In this document: in pieces, positions 56,761 through 64,000 of the stretch
Numbering within the stretch: the stretch's first letter is position 1
Layout of the letters: each line of letters opens with the position of its first letter
Assembly: GCF_000222485.1 (NCBI RefSeq)
Contig: NC_015914.1
Location: 4,446,001-4,510,000 of the forward strand
From: Cyclobacterium marinum DSM 745
GTDB lineage: Bacteria > Bacteroidota > Bacteroidia > Cytophagales > Cyclobacteriaceae
Reading direction: 5' to 3'
DNA length: 64,000 nucleotides
The notes under the pieces: generated by a model
Databases searched by the model: none
Seen by the model: only the letters and a program-made list of their open reading frames with translations
What the model was told of the DNA's origin: nothing
Made by a program: the position numbers and the translations under genes

Positions 56761-57609
56761 ATGTTAAAAAAATATTGGGTGTTTATTGCTTTGCCAGTAC
56801 TGTTGCTTGGTTTGGCAAGTATGGTGAAAAATCCTGCACAGGAATGGTCAGTTAAAAAAAGTGACTGGAACATCGGCGTGGCCTTGTATTCCTTCAATAG
56901 GTTTCCTTTTCCAGCCACATTGGAAAAGGCAAAAACTGCGGGAGTTAAATATGTGGAAGGCTTTGATTTTCACAAGTTAGGTTCAGATTTTGGTGATAAA
57001 ACCATGAATGAACTGGTACCTTCAGATGCTTCAAAAGTTAGAAAACTTTTGAAGCAGAATGGGTTGAAGATGAAATCCATGTATGTGGGCAAAGCACAAG
57101 ACAAAGAAGGTTGGGAAAAAGCTTTTGAGTTGGCTAAATCCTTGAAAATTGAATACCTGGTAGCTGAACCTAAAAGAGAGCATTGGGACATGGTGGATAA
57201 ACTTGCCGGAGAGTATAAGGTCAAAATAGCCTTGCACCAGCATTCAAGGGAGGCCGGAAGTATTTACTGGCATCCGGATTCAGTCCTATCCGCCATCAAG
57301 AACCATCCGAATTTCGGGGCCTGTGGGGATTTGGGACATTGGACTAGAAGTGGTCTTGATGCTGTAGAAAGCCTTAAAAAGCTAGAAGGCCATTTGATCA
57401 GCATTCACCTCAAGGACCTTGATGCTTCCAAACAATCCGCTAAGGATGTGATGGTAGGTAAAGGAGTGATTGACTTTGAAGGCGTGGTTCAAGAGCTTCA
57501 AAGGCAGCGATTTGATGGGGAAGTCTATGCTGAATGTGAACATAAAATGGAGGATAATCTTGGAGATGTCACCCATGCTGTCAAGTATTTTGGCAACCTG
57601 ACTCCTTGA
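56761..57609 (+). CDS. Exported TIM-barrel sugar isomerase/epimerase-like protein
   Basis: A 282-residue protein with a signal or anchor segment (residues 1-24, YWVFIALPVLLLGLAS). The AP_endonuclease_2 barrel shows metal-ligand positions typical of xylose-isomerase-like enzymes: EYLVAEPKREH, IALHQHSRE, GACGDLGHW and VYAECEHKM. Members isomerise, epimerise or hydrate sugars and keto-sugars. From memory, proteins of this fold act as lyases or hydratases on 3-keto-glycosides in a recently described Bacteroides pathway. Reaction not assigned. It is 37 bases after the cytochrome and 25 before the next gene. Confidence 0.83.
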   Translation: MLKKYWVFIALPVLLLGLASMVKNPAQEWSVKKSDWNIGVALYSFNRFPFPATLEKAKTAGVKYVEGFDFHKLGSDFGDKTMNELVPSDASKVRKLLKQNGLKMKSMYVGKAQDKEGWEKAFELAKSLKIEYLVAEPKREHWDMVDKLAGEYKVKIALHQHSREAGSIYWHPDSVLSAIKNHPNFGACGDLGHWTRSGLDAVESLKKLEGHLISIHLKDLDASKQSAKDVMVGKGVIDFEGVVQELQRQRFDGEVYAECEHKMEDNLGDVTHAVKYFGNLTP

Positions 57610-57634
57610 TTTAAACCCAAAATAAACCAATACT

Positions 57635-58549
57635 ATGAAACGGAGAACTTTTTTTAAGAATAGCCTTGTTGCAGGTGCTGCTACTTTTGCGGGGCTTAGT
57701 TTGCCATTAGGTAGAGAAGCTGAAGCAAAGGCCAGCCCTTTTAATATGAAATTTTCACCCGATTTTGGGCTGTTTGCCGATGTGGCCGGAAAGTTGCCGG
57801 AAGACCAGATAAGGTGGGGTCATGACAATGGGTTTCACGCATGGGAATGCACCTTTTTGCAAAGACGTCCATTGGAAGAACAAAACAAGATCAGTAACAT
57901 GCTCCAAAAATTGGGGATGGATTTCGGGCAGTTTGTAGGGACCATGGATTTCAAGCAGGTAACCTTTGCTGGACGAGATGAAAACATCAGAGACAATGTG
58001 CTTAAGGAAGTGAGGGCTTCTGTGGAAGTTGCCAAGCGGATGAACACCAAATTTATTCACAATGTACTTGGAATGGCTGATCCAAGATTACCCTGGGACT
58101 TTCAATTGGCCAATGCCACGGAGCTTTTGAAGCGGGTTGCCGAAATCTACGAACCCCATGGATTGGTGATGGTAATGGAAACAATGAACCACAAAATCAA
58201 CCACCCCGGCATGTTTTTGCATTCACTTCCTCAGGCTTATGCCATGGCCAAGGCTGTGGATAGTCCTAGTGTAAAATTACTTTGTGACGTGTACCATGTG
58301 CAGATCCAGGAAGGGAATTTAATACCTAGCATTGATTATGCCTGGGATCAAATTGCCTATTTTCAGATAGGTGACACACCTGGTCGTTTTGAACCCATGT
58401 CAGGTGAAATTAATTACAAAAATTTATTGCAACATATCTGGGACAAAGGTTACCGGGGCTTTTTAGGCCTTGAACATAGTTCTAGCATGCCAGGAAAAGC
58501 TGGCGATTTGGCTGTTTTGGAAGCCTATAAACAAATTGACCCATCTTAA
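57635..58549 (+). CDS. Tat-exported hydroxypyruvate-isomerase-like TIM barrel
   Basis: A 304-residue protein with a Tat-type leader (MKRRTFFKNSLVAGAATFAG). MVMETMNHK, LLCDVYHVQIQEG, IAYFQIGDTPGR, and GFLGLEHSS give the Glu, Asp, His and Glu metal-site positions of the Hyi family; GDTPGRFEPMSGEINY is a Hyi hallmark. Cytoplasmic Hyi isomerises hydroxypyruvate. An exported relative in a glycan locus probably acts on a sugar-derived keto acid or keto sugar instead. It lies between a second TIM barrel and a ceramidase-fold gene and is co-transcribed with both. Confidence 0.85.
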   Translation: MKRRTFFKNSLVAGAATFAGLSLPLGREAEAKASPFNMKFSPDFGLFADVAGKLPEDQIRWGHDNGFHAWECTFLQRRPLEEQNKISNMLQKLGMDFGQFVGTMDFKQVTFAGRDENIRDNVLKEVRASVEVAKRMNTKFIHNVLGMADPRLPWDFQLANATELLKRVAEIYEPHGLVMVMETMNHKINHPGMFLHSLPQAYAMAKAVDSPSVKLLCDVYHVQIQEGNLIPSIDYAWDQIAYFQIGDTPGRFEPMSGEINYKNLLQHIWDKGYRGFLGLEHSSSMPGKAGDLAVLEAYKQIDPS

Positions 58550-58562
58550 ATATTTTAAAGTT

Positions 58563-60053
58563 ATGAAGAAGATTTTATCAAAAGAGTGTATGTTACGAAG
58601 TAAGAACATAGGTCTCTATGGATTTGCCATTTGTTTGGTATTCCTAAGCTATTTGATTTTCAATCCTGTCCACGCTCAAGGAGATAAGTCCTTTATGGCA
58701 GGAGCATACAAAAGTAACATAACCCCAAAATTAGGTGGGCCAATCATTGGGGGATGGAATTCTCCCCCTGCTGATTACATCCATGATGAGTTATTTGCCC
58801 GAAGTATAGTTATGGATGATGGAGAGAATAAATTGGTAATGGTTACTGTAGACAATGTTGGCGTTGACCAAAAAGTGTTTGATGTAGCTAAGCAGCGGAT
58901 TGAGGAAGCCACAGGTATTCCCGCTTCACATATTCTGATAGCATCTACCCATACCCATTCTGCTACAAGTGCTAGAGGTGTGGGGGAAAAAGGCAGAGAA
59001 TGGCACCCTGATGAACCATTAGATGATTACCAATCCTTTATGGCTTCCAGAATCTCGGATGGTGTTCAAATTGCCCTGGGTAACCTTGAGCCTGCAAGGA
59101 TAGGCTGGGGATCTGTGGATGTACCACAACATGTATTCAACAGACGTTGGAAGATGAAGCCGGGTACACCAACCCCAAATCCATTGGGAGGGAATGACAT
59201 TGCCGTGATGAACCCTGGAGTGGGTAACCCAAACCTATTGGAACCGGCTGGTCCTACGGACCCTGAGGTTTCTTACCTTTCTATACAAGCAACAGACGGT
59301 CGGCCTTTGGCGCTCTTTGCCAATTACTCCTTGCATTATGTAGGAGGTGTTCCTACGGGCCATGTGTCAGCAGATTATTTTGGTATGTTTGCTGACAAGA
59401 TTCAGGAATTACTTGGCGCAGACCGACAGAATCCGGGGTTTGTTGCCATGATGTCCAATGGTACTTCCGGAGATATAAACAATATCAATTTCCGCGGCCC
59501 TAGGGTAAGCCGCCCTCCTTATGAAAAAATGAAGTTGGTGGCAGATGATGTGGCCAAGGCAGTGATGAAAGGATACCATGATATAAACTATTTGGATTGG
59601 GTGCCTTTGGATGCCAAACAAGCGCAATTGAACCTAAAAGTTCGAAGGCCAAGTCCAGAATTGGCCAAGTTTGTAGAGGAAGTGAATGCCAGGCCCGAAA
59701 CTGTAGAAGGCAGGCATAGACTTGAAAAAACCTATGCCAAGCGGATTAAGCAGATGGAAACTTTCCCGGATGATATTGATGTAATTATTCAAGCATTTAA
59801 AATTGGAGACTTAGGCATTGGCGCCATACCCTTCGAAACCTTTGTTGAAATAGGACTCGAACTAAAAGAAAGAAGTCCCTTGGATGATCATTTTACCATT
59901 GGTTTGGCCAATGGCCTCTATGGTTACTTACCCACCCCAGAACAACATAAACTGGGAGGTTACGAAACCTGGTTGTCCACCAATAGGGTAGAGGAAGTAG
60001 CCTCAGACAAGATCATTGCTCAATTGTTGGATTTGTTAGGAGACCTTGAATAA
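58563..60053 (+). CDS. Divergent neutral-ceramidase-fold protein with Asn at nucleophile position
   Basis: The ATG at 58563 gives a proper leader (IGLYGFAICLVFLSYLIF, then VHAQG); an in-frame ATG at 58470 lies inside the preceding gene and is rejected. The roughly 496-residue protein has STHTHSAT (H130, H132), a metal-His candidate H258 in NYSLHYVGG and VSADYFGMF. The nucleophile segment is SGDINNINF, with Asn where ceramidases have Ser. IPFETFVEIG and GYLPTPEQ follow. It is the last gene of the operon and represents a separate subfamily from the four tandem copies. Activity as a serine amidase is doubtful. Confidence 0.8.
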   Translation: MKKILSKECMLRSKNIGLYGFAICLVFLSYLIFNPVHAQGDKSFMAGAYKSNITPKLGGPIIGGWNSPPADYIHDELFARSIVMDDGENKLVMVTVDNVGVDQKVFDVAKQRIEEATGIPASHILIASTHTHSATSARGVGEKGREWHPDEPLDDYQSFMASRISDGVQIALGNLEPARIGWGSVDVPQHVFNRRWKMKPGTPTPNPLGGNDIAVMNPGVGNPNLLEPAGPTDPEVSYLSIQATDGRPLALFANYSLHYVGGVPTGHVSADYFGMFADKIQELLGADRQNPGFVAMMSNGTSGDINNINFRGPRVSRPPYEKMKLVADDVAKAVMKGYHDINYLDWVPLDAKQAQLNLKVRRPSPELAKFVEEVNARPETVEGRHRLEKTYAKRIKQMETFPDDIDVIIQAFKIGDLGIGAIPFETFVEIGLELKERSPLDDHFTIGLANGLYGYLPTPEQHKLGGYETWLSTNRVEEVASDKIIAQLLDLLGDLE

Positions 60054-60577
60054 GGAATGACTTTTTATAGTTCTTTATACCTATAGATTTAGCCATTTTA
60101 TTTTGGTATTTGACTTCATCATGGAGAGGTTTTTCTCATTGTGGTGAAGTTTTATTGGGTTTTTTGAGGATGTAAATCATTTGATAACAGACAAATAGAT
60201 TGGAGTTTAAGAGAAATTATGAATACGTATATGTAGTGCAATTCTACTTTTAAAATAAAAAAGTAAGTTTGATTTTTCTAATTTTAAAATTCTTGAACTA
60301 TTTCTTATTGATCAGATATTTTTTTTTAATGATTTAAATAAGATTTCGCATAATAATTAGATCTTTAGTAATAAGTAAATTATCCAATAAAATTTGGGAA
60401 GAAATACCCAAACATACAACCGTTAATTTTTTTGAAAATGAATTAGGTAAGTTTGGTGAATTAGTTGTATTTTGTGTAATAGATTGTCGTCATTAGATAT
60501 TGGTATTTAATTAACAGGTTTAAATTACTTATATTTCTTTAGTAATATTAATTATAAAAATAACCATATGCAATTTT
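60054..60577. other. AT-rich intergenic region
   Basis: About 520 bases of strongly AT-rich DNA, with no gene or strong hairpin. This marks the change from the glycan locus to the orphan-gene segment. Confidence 0.5.
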
Positions 60578-61060
60578 ATGAAGAATAAAGTTATAGTAAA
60601 AAGGGGTGATCAATTTATGCTTGATCAAGTTGAGAAGGAAGAGATTTTATCAGATATGGTTATTGATGATCCATATATTAAAAGAGTTCATCAATATTTA
60701 CGTCTATCTAATAGTGTAGAGATCTGTGTTGATGGCTGGGTAAATTCGCGTAGTCCAGGTATTGATGTTAAATATAAAGGAGAAAATCTTTACTGGATAT
60801 GTAATATTGATATTGTAACTGTCCTTTCCACAATTAATAGTTTTAAGGATTATTCCAAGAAGGAATTGGAAGATTTACTTGAGGAAAAATTAAATTCAAA
60901 AGTAAAAAGTCTTAAGGAGGACATTGTTAAATTGAAAAACACTAAGGAAATTCTTGAAAGTAATGTTTTTAGATTGAAAAAAATTAAAGATTCTATGCAC
61001 TCATTAAGTAATGCAATTGAAGATTTTATTGTATTGAATGAAGAAAATAAATTAAGCTAA
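60578..61060 (+). CDS. Orphan protein with C-terminal coiled coil
   Basis: A 160-residue protein I do not recognise. The first 90 residues are mixed alpha/beta (VHQYLRLSNSVEICVDGWV, YWICNIDIVTVLS). The rest is strongly coiled-coil, with Lys/Glu-rich heptads (KSLKEDIVKLKNTKEILES). No signal peptide or membrane helix. Codons are A/T-rich and unlike the glycan locus, which fits recent acquisition. There is no co-directional neighbour and no functional clue. A Met at codon 14 is an alternative start. Confidence 0.55.
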   Translation: MKNKVIVKRGDQFMLDQVEKEEILSDMVIDDPYIKRVHQYLRLSNSVEICVDGWVNSRSPGIDVKYKGENLYWICNIDIVTVLSTINSFKDYSKKELEDLLEEKLNSKVKSLKEDIVKLKNTKEILESNVFRLKKIKDSMHSLSNAIEDFIVLNEENKLS

Positions 61061-61111
61061 TTTTAATTTCAAATACATGTGTGTTTCAATCTATTGGAAC
61101 TCGTTTTATTT

Positions 61112-61216
61112 AAGTGTAACCTGCAATTTCACCTTACAATCTTTTGGGATTTGTAATTCGATTTGTCCTGACTTACTGAAAACAATTCCGAAAATAGGCT
61201 TCAACTCCGATGAGTC
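61112..61216. repeat. Bipartite hairpin repeat, copy 1 (degenerate)
   Basis: AAGTGTAACC-TGC-AATTTCACCT followed by GGGATTTGTAATTCG (61112-61160) resembles the hairpin block at 62364. GGCTTCAACTCCGATGAGTC near 61197-61216 resembles the GGCTTCGGCTCCGCTCAGCC block. The rest of 61061-61472 shows nothing I can name. Confidence 0.6.
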
Positions 61217-61472
61217 AAAGGTTTAGAATTCTAAACGATTTATTATTATCGGTTATAGTAGGTGAGAATAGTTTTTAGTGAGCAATAAAATACTAGTCCT
61301 GAGATAAGTAGGATTAAAAAACCGAAGATGGTCTTCAAAAAACCGAAAAGAACCCTTTAATACAGTTGTTAAGGAATTTTATATATGATTAGTAAGCTTT
61401 AAATTAAAAGAATAAAATAACGATTATTTATTAGAGTGTTTATTAGTCGTGTAAAAATAATATATTTTAATT

Positions 61473-62279
61473 TTATTTTTTATTTATATCTCTTTCTTTT
61501 ATTTTTTCTTTGAAATCATTATTGTATTCGAAATGATATATGGAATATTCATTTCGAAAATAAACAAGTAACTTATTGATGTCTTCCATTATATTAATAA
61601 TATGTCTTGAAGTATTAGTCCCTGGAATATTGTTTGACCTTACATTTTGTTCTATCTGAAATATTAATTGATTTAAAGAGTAACCCTTGATTTGAGATAA
61701 TCTTCTTATTATCGTATTGTCAATAATTTCATTTAGTGTTAAAATTTCCACTATTTTTTTGTCAAGGTAATATGCTGTTTTAAGGACTTCTTTTTCTACT
61801 TCTAAGCTATTTATTTGATACGAAGTTTGAAATATTTGAGTTATATCTTCATTTTTAAAACTAGTGTATTGATTATTTGAATGCCTATTTTGATTAATTT
61901 TATAAAGTAATAATTTAATTTTACTGTCCAAATCTTCGATTGAGTTATTTAAATATAAATATACGCTTGATTTTTTAGACTCTGTCTCAATATGAATCAC
62001 GATAAAATAAAATATGAAAGAAATGAAAATTCCCATCGCTATATTTAAGAAAAATTGATACAATGGAATTTGAAATTCCATTGTTGAATCAAAAATAATA
62101 AATTTAAAATTGTCATTTATAATAATAATAAATGAAGTCAATGCAAGAATCCCAAGCCATCCAGTAGTGTAAACTCTTGAGTATGCAACTTTTAAAATAA
62201 AAGGAAATTTTTTTAGACTTAAATTTCTTTTTTTTCCTTGTAAGTCAAAATTTTTACTGAAAGCATTTTTTATTTTCAT
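61473..62279 (-). CDS. Orphan two-TM membrane protein
   Basis: A 268-residue protein I do not recognise. Two hydrophobic helices (about 42-54 and 75-95; LGILALTSFIIIIND and IAMGIFISFIFYFIVIH) sit near the N-terminus. The rest is charged, helical and probably cytoplasmic, with coiled-coil tendency (SIEDLDSKIKLLLYKINQNR). Codon use is extremely A/T-rich. It lies between two copies of the hairpin repeat, consistent with a horizontally acquired segment. No defence or mobility domain is visible. Confidence 0.55.
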   Translation of the reverse strand: MKIKNAFSKNFDLQGKKRNLSLKKFPFILKVAYSRVYTTGWLGILALTSFIIIINDNFKFIIFDSTMEFQIPLYQFFLNIAMGIFISFIFYFIVIHIETESKKSSVYLYLNNSIEDLDSKIKLLLYKINQNRHSNNQYTSFKNEDITQIFQTSYQINSLEVEKEVLKTAYYLDKKIVEILTLNEIIDNTIIRRLSQIKGYSLNQLIFQIEQNVRSNNIPGTNTSRHIINIMEDINKLLVYFRNEYSIYHFEYNNDFKEKIKERDINKK

Positions 62280-62363
62280 ATTTTATTATTGTAAATAAAA
62301 ACTTAATATATTAAAAAATAATCAAATTTTAAATTTCATAACCGTAATTGAATTACTTCATCT

Positions 62364-62483
62364 AGGTGTAATTTGCAATTACACCTTTCTATCTTTTGGA
62401 ATTTGTAATTCCATATACTTTGGCTAAGCAATTAGAGTAATAAAACTAAGGCTTCGGCTCCGCTCAGCCACCATTTTGGCTCC
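62364..62483. repeat. Bipartite hairpin repeat, copy 2 (best conserved)
   Basis: Block A is AGGTGTAATT-TGC-AATTACACCT (62364-62386), a perfect 10-base hairpin. It is followed by GGAATT-TGT-AATTCC (62398-62412), a 6-base hairpin. Block B, GGCTTCGGCTCCGCTCAGCC (62450-62469), lies downstream, then ACCATTTTGGCTCC. Confidence 0.72.
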
Positions 62484-62531
62484 ATGAGGAAACAGACCAA
62501 GGCTTGTTAGCTATATTTCCGGTGTCAATCC

Positions 62532-63479
62532 CTATTTGGGGAAATTCCAGATTTTAAGTGCATTTTTTCCCATTAATAAGTCTTTGTCATGTTCCGTATA
62601 AAATGAGCAGTATTTGTCCACAAACTCCAGTTCCTTGTCCATGGGCAATTCCCATCTCGGAAATGGATAACCTGTGCCCCAAATAAGTTGTTCCGGGCCG
62701 AATTCTTCATAGATGGCCTTGTAAAAGGGTAAGGTATCCTTATAAGGGTACTTTTTGATTTCAGACATTTCATAGGGTTCAGAATTGCTTATCCAAACCT
62801 GAGGGAATCGTTTCAATGCGAACATCTTCCTAAACTCTTCCCAACAGTTCGCAGCTTTCAAGTCTGGTTTTCCAGCATGATCAACTACGATTTTTACCCC
62901 AGGAAATCTTTCCGCCATGTCTTCCAACATTGGCATTTGATGGGGGAGAATGTAATAATTGAACACCACACCCAACTTTTCTGCTTCTTTCCATAAAGGA
63001 TAATGTTCAGGTGAATTCAGCCATGTTGATTTTGGGTCATAAATGGGACTAAACCGCATTCCCTGAAACCCATGTTCCTTTACCCAATATTTTAAATTTT
63101 CTACAATTTTAGGATCTTCGGGATTAAGTAAACCATGCGCTACAAAATGGTTTGGATAGGTTTTTAGGCAGTTGGCCATATAGGAATTGTCCCATCCATA
63201 GTAACGTGGATTGATCAATACACCATAGCGAAGCCCGAAGTCCGCCATTTGTTTGATCTGATTTTCTATAGGTGCCTCTATAGATACTTTTAAGTTAGGA
63301 TTTTCAGGATGCTTAAAGGGGAATCTCTCATCAAAATTCCAGGTTTCTACGTGGGTATCGATGATTAAACGATTTTTTTGAGCTTTATTCAGATTTGGAG
63401 GCAATTGTGTTTCCTTAAATCCCAGGTTTCCCATTAATGGCAAAAGCGCTAGCTTTTTTATCAAATCCCTTCTTTGCAT
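62532..63479 (-). CDS. Exported amidohydrolase-fold protein lacking canonical metal ligands
   Basis: A 315-residue amidohydrolase_2-type TIM barrel with a Tat-like leader (MQRRDLIKKLALLPLMG). The usual HxH metal motif is D41-T-H43-V-E45, so the second His is Glu. VVDHAGKP (198-205) is intact. The strand-8 Asp of the normal WG(S/T)D(Y/W)P motif is Gly270 (WGTGYP). Two ligand changes suggest a metal-free or altered-metal lactonase/hydrolase of the LigI/COG3618 kind. It may open a sugar lactone made by the oxidoreductases, but it is not in their operon. Confidence 0.83.
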   Translation of the reverse strand: MQRRDLIKKLALLPLMGNLGFKETQLPPNLNKAQKNRLIIDTHVETWNFDERFPFKHPENPNLKVSIEAPIENQIKQMADFGLRYGVLINPRYYGWDNSYMANCLKTYPNHFVAHGLLNPEDPKIVENLKYWVKEHGFQGMRFSPIYDPKSTWLNSPEHYPLWKEAEKLGVVFNYYILPHQMPMLEDMAERFPGVKIVVDHAGKPDLKAANCWEEFRKMFALKRFPQVWISNSEPYEMSEIKKYPYKDTLPFYKAIYEEFGPEQLIWGTGYPFPRWELPMDKELEFVDKYCSFYTEHDKDLLMGKNALKIWNFPK

Positions 63480-64000
63480 ATTTGCTGGTGTCAGTGTAAA
63501 TCAATATTGAATTAAATGACAATTTTACATAAATACAAAGAAATTGAAATAACACGTTTGTTTTTGTACTGGTATTTATGAGGAAATTGTATATACAGTG
63601 TTTTTTTTGTTGTTAAATTATCCTTTACCTCTAGTTTGGTTCCCTTTCTGAAAGCGAAAGTCCTTAACTTGAGATAAATTGTAATTCTATATTTATAGTT
63701 AATCAATCAGCATATGGAAACTAAGGCTTCGACTCCACTCAGCCACCGTTTCTTTTTTTCATCGGTTCCGATCTCCGATTAGGCATCGTTACTTTAATGC
63801 TAATGTTTCCAATCTCCTTTTAGGTGTGTTTTGCAATTACACGTTTTATCCAATGGAATTTGCAATTCTATTTCCGATTGATAACCGATAATTATTCTGA
63901 AACTAGGGTAGAATTCCGCTTCATTTAAACGATGGTTTGGAATGGTGTGTTCTTTAAAATTCAAAATTAACTATTGATATTAAGGGAAATTTTAACCTTA
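63480..64000. repeat. Right-end intergenic region with bipartite repeat copy 3
   Basis: Block B, GGCTTCGACTCCACTCAGCC (63725-63744), here precedes block A, AGGTGTGTTT-TGC-AATTACACGT (63822-63844), and GGAATTTGCAATTCT (63855-63869). The order is reversed relative to copy 2. No gene is visible to the right edge. Confidence 0.65.

Noticed and set aside
23893..60053. Calling the six proteins true ceramidases
   Set aside because: Context is glycan degradation, the C-terminal Ig-like domain is absent, and several copies have altered active sites.
60054..64000. CRISPR array or transposon ends in the repeat-rich right end
   Set aside because: Repeat units are not evenly spaced, there are only three, the order varies, and there is no transposase, cas gene or target-site duplication in view.

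Overview
The window looks like chromosomal DNA of a marine Bacteroidota bacterium, probably Cytophagales/Cyclobacteriaceae. The evidence is AT-leaning DNA, one SusC/SusD pair behind an ECF sigma factor and FecR, sulfatases with Cys-type active sites, many Tat-type RR-x-F leaders, lipoprotein signals and weak Shine-Dalgarno sites. The genus is inferred from gene content, not from a marker gene. I saw no tRNA, rRNA, CRISPR array, insertion sequence or integrase.

Positions 1-2,047 hold the end of a Bacteroidota hypothetical gene and a membrane glycosyltransferase. Positions 2,180-16,216 form a nitrate assimilation region: a NarX-like sensor kinase and LuxR-type regulator, nirB-nirD, a divergent siroheme methyltransferase (cobA), a sulfite-reductase-like protein with a C-terminal rubredoxin, a nitrate reductase fused to its own FAD/[2Fe-2S] reductase, and a NarK-type transporter. 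TACGTA-containing repeats recur in its intergenic regions and may be a shared operator. Positions 16,741-20,332 carry a lipoprotein, a patatin, an overlapping SGNH hydrolase and an aldo/keto reductase.

Positions 20,965-60,053 are a large glycan-utilisation locus made of several transcription units. It has two sulfatases, ECF sigma/FecR/SusC/SusD, a BNR propeller protein, a GH-A glycosidase, a sialidase-like propeller, a GH109-like and a second Gfo/Idh oxidoreductase, a FAD oxidoreductase, two large lipoprotein cytochromes (propeller, HEAT repeats, one CxxCH), two exported TIM-barrel isomerase-like proteins, and six neutral-ceramidase-fold proteins. Four of the six lie head to tail at 47,367-53,646. 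Five of the eight genes in the 12.7 kb run at 47,367-60,053 are of this fold. The tandem members keep the THTH, Glu and Tyr-x-Pro-Thr metal-site motifs but have lost the His-Pro-Thr motif, gained a conserved ADYWHP/ADFWHD motif, and vary the catalytic Ser. This is the strongest candidate for an undescribed system: export-localised oxidation and cleavage of a sulfated or N-acylated glycan or glycoconjugate. The substrate is unknown.

Positions 60,054-64,000 are very AT-rich and hold two orphan genes, an amidohydrolase-fold protein lacking canonical metal ligands, and three copies of a bipartite hairpin repeat.
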